Shown: piece after piece, positions 1 to 5,674 of the stretch
How the letters are laid out: each line of letters begins with the position of its first letter
Position numbering within the stretch: the stretch's first letter is position 1
Assembly: GCA_013813825.1 (NCBI GenBank)
Contig: JACCRA010000623.1
Coordinates: forward strand, 1-10,234
From: Pyrinomonadaceae bacterium
GTDB taxonomy: Bacteria > Acidobacteriota > Blastocatellia > Pyrinomonadales > Pyrinomonadaceae
Reading direction: 5' to 3'
Length of the DNA: 10,234 nt
Notes under the pieces: generated by a model
The model's database searches: none
The model's input: the letters and a program-made list of their open reading frames with translations, nothing else
What the model was told of the DNA's origin: nothing
Made by a program: the position numbers and the translations under genes

Positions 1-23
1 CCCGACACCTGACACCCGGCACC
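1..23. repeat. Short heptamer tandem array abutting the hemA stop
   Basis: Three degenerate 7-base units (ccgacac, ctgacac, ccggcac; consensus CYGRCAC) fill the 23 bases directly after the hemA stop codon. The array may continue beyond the window edge. The 7-base periodicity matches that of the repeats on the other side of hemA, although the unit sequence differs. It lies in the operon transcript downstream of hemA. Only three units are visible, so its full extent is unknown. Confidence 0.45.
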
Positions 24-1292
24 CTATTCAATTCCGAAGATGTCGCGCCACGCCTGCATGTCCTCTTCGATGCCGGTGTCGTGTGAGCGGCGCAGGCGGC
101 TGATGACGGGGTGCGAAATTTTGTTGACGGTGGAGGCGAGCAGGGCTTCGAGGGCGCGCTCTTGTTCCGGCGACAAATCGCCGAGCCGGGCGCGGTGCCG
201 CTTCAACTCAGCCTGCGCGATGTCGTTCAGCTTCTGGCGCAACGCGCCGACCGTCGGGCCGATGTCGAGCGAGCGCAACGCCAGTTGAAATTGCATCACT
301 TCGGATTCGACGATCAGTTCCGCCCGCTCGGCCTCACGTTCGCGCTCGCGGATGTTCGAGGCGACGACGGCCTCCAGATCATCCACGTCGAAAACGAACA
401 AATTGTCAATCTTCCCGACCGCCGGATCGACGTTGCGCGGAACGCTGATGTCGATGAAAAAAGCGGGGCGCTGGCGGCGCGCGGCCAGCGCGGCTTCGGC
501 CATCCGTGGCGTCACCACGTAGTCGCTCGCGCCAGTCGAACAGATGATGATGTCGGCCTGCGCGAGTTGCTCGGAGAGGGCGGAGAAGTCCACGGCCTCG
601 CCGTTAAACTTGGCGGCCAACTGGCGCGCTGTCTCGTTCGTCCGATTAGCGACGAGCAGTCGTGAAGCTCCCGCGTTGGCAAGGTGCTCGGCGGCCAGTT
701 CCGCCATTTCGCCCGCGCCAACGAGCAGCACCGTCGAGCCTTTGAGCGAACCGAAAATCTTGCGGCCAAGTTCAACCGCCGTGTAACTAATCGAGACCGC
801 CGAAGCCGCGATGCCCGTCTCCGCGCGCACTCGCTTGGCGACGTGCAGGGCGTGATGCAGCAGCCGGTGAAGCACACGCCCGGCCGTCCCGGCGGACACG
901 GCCAGCGTGTAGGCGCGTCGCACCTGTCCGAGCACCTGCGGCTCGCCCACCATCATTGAATCCAACGACGAAGCGACCCGAAACAAGTGGCGCACGGCTG
1001 CATCGTCCGCGTGCGTGTACAGGTGTTCGCCGAAAAAGTTCGGCGGCAGATCCCGCGACTCGCTGAGAAACCGACTGATCCGCGTCGCGCCTTCCGAACT
1101 GTTTGCCGTTGTGCTGGTCGCCGCCAGCACCTCAACCCGATTGCACGTCGAAACGATCAACCCTTCGCTCAGCACGTCGCCGTCAACCAGCGCGTGCAAG
1201 CTCTCGGCGCACGCCTCGTCCGAGAACGCGAGCCGCTCGCGCACCTCGATAGGCGCCGATTTATGGTTGAGTCCGACGAGAACAATTGACAT
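24..1292 (-). CDS. hemA: Glutamyl-tRNA reductase
   Basis: HemA reduces glutamyl-tRNA(Glu) with NADPH to glutamate-1-semialdehyde, the first committed step of the C5 route to 5-aminolevulinate and all tetrapyrroles; it is a cytosolic dimer. The 422-residue product has the full family layout and usual length. The N-terminal catalytic domain opens with GLNHKSAPIEVRE and carries STCNR with the nucleophile Cys50. The substrate-recognition stretch DSMMVGEPQVLGQV lies near residues 111-124, the Rossmann-type NADPH site VGAGEM at 191-196, FIDISVPRNVDP follows, and a helical C-terminal dimerisation domain ends the protein. The start is ATG at 1290-1292. No Shine-Dalgarno sequence precedes it: the 5 bases between the start and the heptamer repeat (1298-1328) are pyrimidine-rich on the coding strand. 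It is the third gene of a minus-strand operon after the CcsA-like and S23-family genes. Identification is very secure. Confidence 0.97.
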   Translation of the reverse strand: MSIVLVGLNHKSAPIEVRERLAFSDEACAESLHALVDGDVLSEGLIVSTCNRVEVLAATSTTANSSEGATRISRFLSESRDLPPNFFGEHLYTHADDAAVRHLFRVASSLDSMMVGEPQVLGQVRRAYTLAVSAGTAGRVLHRLLHHALHVAKRVRAETGIAASAVSISYTAVELGRKIFGSLKGSTVLLVGAGEMAELAAEHLANAGASRLLVANRTNETARQLAAKFNGEAVDFSALSEQLAQADIIICSTGASDYVVTPRMAEAALAARRQRPAFFIDISVPRNVDPAVGKIDNLFVFDVDDLEAVVASNIREREREAERAELIVESEVMQFQLALRSLDIGPTVGALRQKLNDIAQAELKRHRARLGDLSPEQERALEALLASTVNKISHPVISRLRRSHDTGIEEDMQAWRDIFGIE

Positions 1293-1297
1293 GAGAA

Positions 1298-1328
1298 AGC
1301 AGTCAGCCGTCAGCTCTCAGCTTTCAGC
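1298..1328. repeat. Left inverted heptamer repeat of the S23 cassette
   Basis: On the minus strand this 31-base element reads as four heptamers of form GCTGANN followed by GCT. It matches the element at 1739-1769, in opposite orientation, at 27 of 31 positions. It overlaps the 3' end of the four-helix-bundle gene: the tail codons and the TGA stop (1310-1312) lie inside it. Its other edge is 5 bp from the hemA start codon. Because 7 is not a multiple of 3, the repeated TGA occurs in all three frames. Confidence 0.75.
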
Positions 1329-1690
1329 TTTGAGCTAACGACTTTGATTTTCTTGATGAGCGAAGCGAGCATTCGTTTCACTTCCGTTACTTCAAGTGCG
1401 AGGCTTTCATAAGCTCCATTATTCAACAACTTCAAATCGTGGGCGAGCAGCAAGTGATATTCAAGCTCTGACGCGGAACCCATCGAGATGTACAGGAAGC
1501 GGGCGAAATCGCTTTCACTGCTCCGACCACATCCTTCGGCAATGTTAGCTGGAATCGACGCGCTGGCCCGTCGAATCTGGCTGGTCAGCCCGAATAGCTC
1601 CTCTTTGGGAAAGTTCGCGGTATTACGATAAACAGCCAGCGTAAGCTGATGCGCCTTATGCCAAATCTTTAGCTCTCTAAAATCGCGCAA
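1310..1690 (-). CDS. Four-helix bundle protein, S23 / 23S rRNA intervening-sequence family
   Basis: This 126-residue protein belongs to the four-helix-bundle family first seen inside 23S rRNA intervening sequences and related in fold to the Avd accessory protein of diversity-generating retroelements. Its cellular role is not established. Family hallmarks are FRELKIWHKAHQL at residues 4-16, the strongly conserved QIRRASASIPANIAEG at 38-53, FARFL at 62-66 and the helix GSASELEYHLLLAHDL at 71-86. The start is TTG at 1688-1690: the frame has a stop a short way upstream, there is no in-frame ATG before the conserved motif, and family members begin at about this point. The last residues (from about SSKLKAES) and the stop codon are encoded by the left heptamer repeat. 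GC content is visibly lower than in hemA. It sits between the CcsA-like gene and hemA, flanked by inverted repeats, so it is probably an inserted cassette rather than a heme gene. No reverse transcriptase is nearby. Confidence 0.88.
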   Translation of the reverse strand: MRDFRELKIWHKAHQLTLAVYRNTANFPKEELFGLTSQIRRASASIPANIAEGCGRSSESDFARFLYISMGSASELEYHLLLAHDLKLLNNGAYESLALEVTEVKRMLASLIKKIKVVSSKLKAES

Positions 1691-1738
1691 AGTTTGTTGC
1701 TTTGAAAACTCAAAGTATTAAAAACTCAATCTGCATTT

Positions 1739-1769
1739 GCTGACTGCTGATAGCTGACGGCTGACAGCT
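1739..1769. repeat. Right inverted heptamer repeat of the S23 cassette
   Basis: On the plus strand this reads as four GCTGANN heptamers followed by GCT, the mirror of the element at 1298-1328 (27 of 31 positions agree). It lies 48 bp upstream of the S23-family start and runs into the CcsA-like gene: bases 1768-1769 form part of that gene's stop codon (1768-1770). The two repeats bound a unit of about 472 bp and could pair across the S23 gene in the transcript. Confidence 0.75.
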
Positions 1770-2589
1770 ACCCAAAAACGTGATAGCCGCCCATCAGGCG
1801 GGTGCCGAGAAAGGTGAAGACGACGAGGCCGAAGCCGACGACGCCCATCCATGCGGCTTTGCGCCCGCGCCACTCCGCGCGATAGTGAATCATCGTGAGA
1901 TAAAGCAGCCATGTCAGGAGAGCAAAGACTTCCTTCGGATCGTTGTGCCAGAGGCGTCCGCTGCGAGCCGAAGACCACAGCACGCCGGTCACGATGCCGA
2001 GTGTGAGCAGCGTGAAGCCGATGCCGGCCGCCGTTGCTCCAATGTCGTCAACCGTCGTTAGCGAAGGCAGGCGGTGAAAGAAGGAACTGAAAGTTTTCAG
2101 TTTCAGTTCGCGCTCTTGCCAGAGGTACATCACGCCCGCCGCGAAGGCGATAAAGAACGAGGCGTAAGCGAAAATTAAAAGCGTGGTATGGATAGGGAAG
2201 AGCCACCACGCCGCCCCGCCGGTGACAGCGCCGGCCAATAATTGTTGGCCGCCTCCTTCGCGCGCGAGAGATGCCACCGTCATCAGCAGGACGACGAGCG
2301 GCAGCGTGAACGTGCCGAGAGCCTTCGTCTGGTAGCGATAGAGCGCCAGCCCGTAAACGATGATCAGCGTCCACGCCAGAAAAGAAAGCGTCTCGCGCAG
2401 GCCGAAGAGCGGGTAATGACCATCCTGTATCCAATCAAGCGCCAGTGTGATGGTGTGCGCGGCAAAGCCGGTCGCCAGCGACACGAGCGCGACACGCTCG
2501 ACGGTGCGGCGTTTGTTGATGAACGCTAGGATGGTATGGATCGCCGCGACCACGTAACCCGCGAGCGCCACGATCAAGAGAGGTTTCAT
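1768..2589 (-). CDS. CcsA/HemX-like cytochrome c assembly family membrane protein
   Basis: A 273-residue integral membrane protein with about eight hydrophobic segments, of the CcsA/CcmC/ResC heme-handling family. It is likely the HemX-type member that in several phyla sits beside hemA. Family marks are H45 in a membrane helix, LFGLRETLSFLAW at 61-73 (the counterpart of the conserved region before the first core helices), FPIHTTLL with H134, the core motif WHNDPKEVFALLTWLLY at 214-230 followed by H235, and the C-terminal LGTRLMGGYHVFG with H270. The tryptophan-rich WWD signature of true cytochrome c synthetases (pattern WGxxWxWDPKE) is degraded here to SGRLWHNDPKE, keeping one Trp and the DPKE. 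Heme export for cytochrome c ligation is therefore less certain than a HemX-like role in controlling or supporting HemA. It is the first gene of the minus-strand operon. The start is ATG at 2587-2589, with no clear Shine-Dalgarno sequence. Confidence 0.85.
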   Translation of the reverse strand: MKPLLIVALAGYVVAAIHTILAFINKRRTVERVALVSLATGFAAHTITLALDWIQDGHYPLFGLRETLSFLAWTLIIVYGLALYRYQTKALGTFTLPLVVLLMTVASLAREGGGQQLLAGAVTGGAAWWLFPIHTTLLIFAYASFFIAFAAGVMYLWQERELKLKTFSSFFHRLPSLTTVDDIGATAAGIGFTLLTLGIVTGVLWSSARSGRLWHNDPKEVFALLTWLLYLTMIHYRAEWRGRKAAWMGVVGFGLVVFTFLGTRLMGGYHVFG

Positions 2590-2626
2590 CGATTGGTTAA
2601 AACAACTTGTGCCGTCTCAGGCGGGT

Positions 2627-2655
2627 ATTCTAAAGGAGAGCTATAGGACGGGCAA
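2627..2655 (-). promoter_or_regulatory. Putative sigma70-type promoter of the ccsA-like/S23/hemA operon
   Basis: On the minus strand TTGCCC (2650-2655) and TAGAAT (2627-2632) are separated by exactly 17 bases. The -10 box matches consensus at 5 of 6 positions and the -35 box at 4 of 6. Transcription would begin near 2620, leaving a leader of about 30 nt before the ATG at 2589. It is the only good promoter pair I found in the divergent gap 2590-2754. It is a by-eye match with no experimental support. Confidence 0.4.
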
Positions 2656-2741
2656 GCGCCTGAAACTTCCGCACAAGTTTGAAAGTGCCAGTCGAGACGT
2701 GAGAAAATCAGGTTGCTAGAAAAATTACCTCTAAAGTTGTT

Positions 2742-2748
2742 AAAGGTG
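2742..2748 (+). promoter_or_regulatory. Shine-Dalgarno site that sets the HD-protein start
   Basis: AAAGGTG lies 6 bases before the ATG at 2755-2757. It favours this start over the in-frame TTG at 2713, which would add 14 residues absent from the HD-domain pattern and has no purine-rich site before it. Confidence 0.6.
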
Positions 2749-2754
2749 AAGTTA

Positions 2755-3330
2755 ATGCCGACACGCGCCGAAGCATGGGAGTTGCTGTGTGAGTACACGA
2801 AGGGCGAAAGTTTGCGGCGGCACGCGCTGGCCGTCGAGGCGGCAATGCGCGCCTGCGCTGCGCGCCATGGCGACCCCGACGCGGACGTTGACGAGTGGGG
2901 CATCACGGGATTGCTGCATGATTTCGATTATGAGATTTTCCCGACCGAGCACGAGCATCCCTACAAGGGCGCGAACATTATGTGCGGGCGCGGCTACCCT
3001 GAACGCATGATCCGCGCCATCATGGGGCACGCGCCGTACACGGGCGTGGCGCGCGACACCGCGATGGCGCGGGCGCTCTTCGCCGTTGATGAACTATGCG
3101 GCTTCCTCGTCGCCTGCGCCCTTGTGCGCCCGACCAAGAGCCTCGACGATCTGGAAGTCTCGTCCGTCAAAAAGAAGCTCAAGGACAAAGCCTTCGCACG
3201 CAGCGTCAACCGCGACGACATTCATCAGGGCGTCGAAGAGTTGGGCGTGTCGCTCGACGAACACATCCGCTTTGTCATCGATGCATTGCGCTCAGTTCAG
3301 GGTGAGATCGGTTTAGAGCGTTTGAGTTAG
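2755..3330 (+). CDS. HD-superfamily (HDIG-type) predicted hydrolase
   Basis: A 191-residue single-domain protein with the metal-binding residue series of HD-superfamily phosphohydrolases: H23 (RRHALAVE), the HD doublet H55-D56 (LLHDFDYE), H66/H68 in EHEHPYKGAN, H92 (IMGHAPYTG) and D112 (FAVDELCGF). The spacing and the extra histidines fit the HDIG-type group that binds two metals and hydrolyses phosphate esters or nucleotides. The substrate cannot be read from sequence. No receiver, GGDEF or nucleotidyltransferase domain is attached, so it is not an obvious c-di-GMP or (p)ppGpp enzyme. The C-terminal part (SSVKKKLKDKAFARSVNRDDIHQG) is charged and helical. The start at ATG 2755 is chosen for its Shine-Dalgarno site. 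It is transcribed divergently from the hemA operon across a gap of about 165 bp that holds that operon's likely promoter. Confidence 0.85.
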   Translation: MPTRAEAWELLCEYTKGESLRRHALAVEAAMRACAARHGDPDADVDEWGITGLLHDFDYEIFPTEHEHPYKGANIMCGRGYPERMIRAIMGHAPYTGVARDTAMARALFAVDELCGFLVACALVRPTKSLDDLEVSSVKKKLKDKAFARSVNRDDIHQGVEELGVSLDEHIRFVIDALRSVQGEIGLERLS

Positions 3331-3391
3331 TGGAGGAACTAATCAACTGACGGTCAACATCTTGATGAGGCCAACGGCGAGTGGAACTGTA

Positions 3392-3667
3392 ATGGTGAAG
3401 GTGGTGGAAATTAAAAAAACTTGTGACGCGCTCCCCGCACAATGGGAAGGTACGGATGAAAAAGGCCGGCCCGTTTATGTACGATACAGATGGGGATTTT
3501 TGTGGATCGGCGTTGGCAAGAAAGGCGAAGATATAAACAGCGCCGTTGACGGGCAGGAGATTTTCGGGAAAGAGATCGGGAAAAGTTTAGACGGAATTAT
3601 GTCCTACGATGGACTCAGAGCAGTGACGGCAGGAATAATTGAGTTTCCGCCAGAGGAAGCAAAATAA
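3392..3667 (+). CDS. Small orphan protein of unknown function
   Basis: About 91 residues from the ATG at 3392; an ATG at 3365 would add nine residues. I do not recognise a named family. The protein is soluble, with no signal or membrane segment. A core reads CDALPAQWEG, GRPVYVRYRWGFLWIGVGKKG, then an acidic and glycine-rich middle, and it closes with FPPEEAK. The aromatic YVRYRWGFLWI strand followed by a Gly/Lys turn suggests a small beta-rich fold. I have an impression of similar small proteins scattered in other bacteria, but cannot name them. GC content is clearly lower than in the genes on both sides, and start-site purines are weak, consistent with acquired DNA. It follows the HD gene by about 60 bp on the same strand and could be read through from it. 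Confidence 0.6.
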   Translation: MVKVVEIKKTCDALPAQWEGTDEKGRPVYVRYRWGFLWIGVGKKGEDINSAVDGQEIFGKEIGKSLDGIMSYDGLRAVTAGIIEFPPEEAK

Positions 3668-3748
3668 TTTTCATGTAACATTTCGCCTGCATCGTTCCTG
3701 TTTTGCGCGCTTCATATCCTTCGTGGTTGGATTTTGGTTCAGCCTTCA
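3668..3748. other. Convergent spacer with repeat fragments
   Basis: Between the orphan gene and the minus-strand membrane protein. It starts with TCATGTAACATTTCG (3671-3685), which recurs with two changes at 3749-3763; each copy contains the small palindrome ATGTNACAT. On the minus strand, 3710-3728 reads AACCACGAAGGATATGAAG. This resembles the dispersed AACCACGAAGGACACGAAG repeat seen in many bacterial genomes, and would encode NHEGYE. I saw no strong terminator hairpin here. Confidence 0.4.
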
Positions 3749-4084
3749 TCATGTGACATTGCGTGGCATTGGTGTTGGCGTGGGCTGCGGTCTGGTCGAG
3801 GTGCGCGTTTGAAAGATTGACGCGACAAAGAGCGCGGCAAGCGTCAGGATGATTGACAAGAGCGCCGTTGCCGTCGCTTGCAGCTTGCGCCGCCGGGCGG
3901 TGTGACGATAGACGAAATAGCTGGCGTAAATGACCGCCGCCAGCGGGATGAGTCCCAGCGCCGCGACGAGGAGCGCGCCGGGATCGCGCGTGGTGACAAA
4001 GAGCAGATGGGCGAGCGCCACGCTCCCGCCAGCGCCGACGAGCGCGGCCAGCAGCGAGGCGATCACGAGAAGTTTCCAACGCAA
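3749..4084 (-). CDS. Small three-helix membrane protein, unknown function
   Basis: A 111-residue reading frame with clear membrane-protein character. Hydrophobic segments lie at about residues 5-30, 36-59 and 71-92, with a basic loop RHTARRRKLQA between the second and third, which would place that loop in the cytoplasm. A short proline/threonine tail (RPQPTPTPMP) ends the protein. The proposed start is TTG at 4082-4084, since no in-frame ATG gives a better N-terminus; a partial purine run (GGGGAA) lies upstream. Another minus-strand frame spans the same bases but encodes a proline/arginine-rich product without domain logic, and I take it as a shadow. No family recognised. It is divergent from the proline dehydrogenase gene across about 155 bp and convergent with the orphan gene. 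Confidence 0.55.
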   Translation of the reverse strand: MRWKLLVIASLLAALVGAGGSVALAHLLFVTTRDPGALLVAALGLIPLAAVIYASYFVYRHTARRRKLQATATALLSIILTLAALFVASIFQTRTSTRPQPTPTPMPRNVT

Positions 4085-4239
4085 ACAGTTGTTCCCCGGC
4101 GATTGTCGGTCTCGTCCGCTCGGGTGGCGGAGGCCAAAACGGCGGCCAGCATAGCACAGAAAAAAAGGGCGGGTGTTGAGCGGCGAATGACAAGCGCGGA
4201 GACTTGTTTTAACTTGTCATCAGACACACGTCACACAAC

Positions 4240-5160
4240 ATGGTAACTAGAAGCACACTCATTTATCTATCGCGCCACGAGGGGTTGAAGGATTTCGCGA
4301 CGCGCTTCAGCCCGTTTAAGAAAATGACGACCCGCTTTGTTGCGGGCGAAGACATCGAGGAGGCCGTCGCCGCCATCCGCGAGATCAATGCGCGCGGCGC
4401 TTCAGCCTCTTTCGATCACCTGAACGAGTCGGTCGCAAGCATGGCCGAGACGCTCGAAGAGGTGCGCGAGTACCAGCGCGTGCTGGCACGCATCGACGAG
4501 ACGGGCATCCGCTCCAACGTCTCGATCAAACTCACGCAGTTCGGCCTCGACATCGATCCCGAATTGGCTTACCAGCAGGCGCGTGCTGTAGTCGAAGACG
4601 CGGCGCGGCGCGGCAACTTCGTCCGCGTCGATATGGAAGGATCGAGCGCGACGCAGAAAACGCTCGACATCTTCAAACGCCTGCGCGCCGAGCATGATCT
4701 CAACACGGTCGGCATCGTCGTCCAATCATACCTGCGGCGGACTTACGACGACGTGCGGCAACTGCTCAAGATTCCGGCGCGCATCCGCCTCTGCAAGGGC
4801 GCGTACAACGAGCCGCCGGAAGTCGCATTCCCCGACAAGAAAGACACAGATGACAACTATGTCCGCATTATGCAGGTGTTGCTGGCGAGCGGCGTCTATC
4901 ACGGCATCGCGACGCACGACCCACACATGATCGAGCAGACCGTCGAGTTCGTGCAGCGCGAAGGGATCGCCAAAGAGGCTTTCGAGTTTCAGATGCTCTA
5001 CGGCGTGCGCCGCGACTTGCAGGTGCAACTGGCGCGCGACGGCTACAACATGCGCGTCTATGTGCCCTACGGGAAGCATTGGTATCCCTACTTTATGCGA
5101 CGGCTGGCCGAGCGTCCGGCGAACGTCTGGTTTGTGATGAAGAATATGTTTAAGGGTTAG
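4240..5160 (+). CDS. putB: Proline dehydrogenase (monofunctional, FAD-dependent)
   Basis: Oxidises L-proline to delta-1-pyrroline-5-carboxylate with FAD, passing electrons to the quinone pool; first step of proline catabolism. The 306-residue length is that of single-domain bacterial enzymes (PutB type), without the P5C dehydrogenase half of PutA. The (beta/alpha)8 barrel motifs appear in order: SIKLTQFG 95-102, VRVDMEGS 128-135 with D131 and E133, VQSYLRRT 161-168, RLCKGAYNEP 183-192, GIATHDPHM 222-230, FEFQMLYG 248-255, RVYVPYGKHWYPYFMRRLAERPAN 272-295. R287 and R288 correspond to the arginine pair that binds the substrate carboxylate. The ATG at 4240 gives the family-typical N-terminus TLIYLSRHEGLKDF. 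No Shine-Dalgarno sequence or convincing -10 box is visible upstream. No P5C dehydrogenase gene is in the window. A zinc-ribbon membrane protein follows after 16 bp, so co-transcription is likely. Confidence 0.95.
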   Translation: MVTRSTLIYLSRHEGLKDFATRFSPFKKMTTRFVAGEDIEEAVAAIREINARGASASFDHLNESVASMAETLEEVREYQRVLARIDETGIRSNVSIKLTQFGLDIDPELAYQQARAVVEDAARRGNFVRVDMEGSSATQKTLDIFKRLRAEHDLNTVGIVVQSYLRRTYDDVRQLLKIPARIRLCKGAYNEPPEVAFPDKKDTDDNYVRIMQVLLASGVYHGIATHDPHMIEQTVEFVQREGIAKEAFEFQMLYGVRRDLQVQLARDGYNMRVYVPYGKHWYPYFMRRLAERPANVWFVMKNMFKG

Positions 5161-5176
5161 GCTTGGGAGACGAGCG

Positions 5177-5674
5177 ATGTTCTGCCCGCACTGCGGTTCG
5201 GAGAATCAGCGCGCGAAGGCTTACTGCACACGGTGCGGCGAGTGGCTGCCTGATCTTAAATCGCCGCTTCGGCGAGCGGCCTCGCCGCTGGAGACGGTCT
5301 CGATGATGATCGTCTTTAACGGCATGAGCATCTTCCTCGGCCTGCTCGCGGCCGTTGCCCTCTTCATCATGTTCTTCGCGCGCGAAGCGCACTGGGGCTT
5401 CCTCGCCATGTCGGCCACGTTCTGCCTCATCACGGCCATTTATCAACTGACCAGCTTTGTCAGCGGGATGAGGCTGCGGCAGCGGCTTGAAGCGAGACGG
5501 GTGGACAAAGCGGCGAACGCCCCAGAGCGGTTGAATGGTGTTGCCGGCGGCGTGAAAACTTTGCAGGCCGCCGATACTTCGCCTTTCTTCGGCGCCGGCA
5601 GCGTGACCGACCGCACTACTGATTTGCTCGCGCCGCAGCCCCTCACACCGGCGCGCAAGGGTGAGCAGGGATGA
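5177..5674 (+). CDS. Zinc-ribbon two-helix membrane protein
   Basis: 165 residues. The N-terminus is a zinc ribbon with paired cysteines C3-x2-C6 and C17-x2-C20 (FCPHCG, YCTRCG), as in the many zinc-ribbon-headed membrane proteins of unknown function. A linker of about 20 residues leads to two membrane segments, about 43-67 and 73-96, joined by the short loop AREAHWG. The rest (about 100-165) is a hydrophilic, low-complexity tail containing the segment SPFFGAGSVTDRTTDLL. That segment may be a short conserved element; I infer this only from its contrast with the tail around it. The ribbon and tail would both face the cytoplasm. The ATG at 5177 has a purine-rich GGGAGACGAG upstream. It is 16 bp after the proline dehydrogenase stop, and its own stop overlaps the NfeD start by four bases (ATGA), so the two are probably translationally coupled. 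Function unknown. Confidence 0.82.
   Translation: MFCPHCGSENQRAKAYCTRCGEWLPDLKSPLRRAASPLETVSMMIVFNGMSIFLGLLAAVALFIMFFAREAHWGFLAMSATFCLITAIYQLTSFVSGMRLRQRLEARRVDKAANAPERLNGVAGGVKTLQAADTSPFFGAGSVTDRTTDLLAPQPLTPARKGEQG

Noticed and set aside
111..665. Long plus-strand frame opposite hemA
   Set aside because: Shadow of a very well-conserved HemA reading frame.
1298..1769. CRISPR array or diversity-generating retroelement
   Set aside because: The repeats are 7-base tandem units without spacers, and although the S23 protein is Avd-like in fold, no reverse transcriptase or template/variable repeat is present.
2713..2754. TTG start for the HD-domain protein adding 14 residues
   Set aside because: No ribosome binding site precedes it, whereas the ATG at 2755 has AAAGGTG at good spacing.
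2586..2906. Minus-strand frame overlapping the promoter gap and HD gene
   Set aside because: Its only extent outside the HD gene is the divergent gap, its composition is unlike a protein, and it has no ribosome binding site.
3615..4193. 192-codon minus-strand frame over the small membrane protein
   Set aside because: Its product is proline/arginine-rich with no domain pattern, and it overlaps the 111-residue frame with three clean membrane helices. Its C-terminal NHEGYE run is a repeat remnant.
4201..4239. Promoter for proline dehydrogenase based on TTGTCA at 4214
   Set aside because: A -35-like hexamer is present but no -10 box lies at a workable distance before the ATG.
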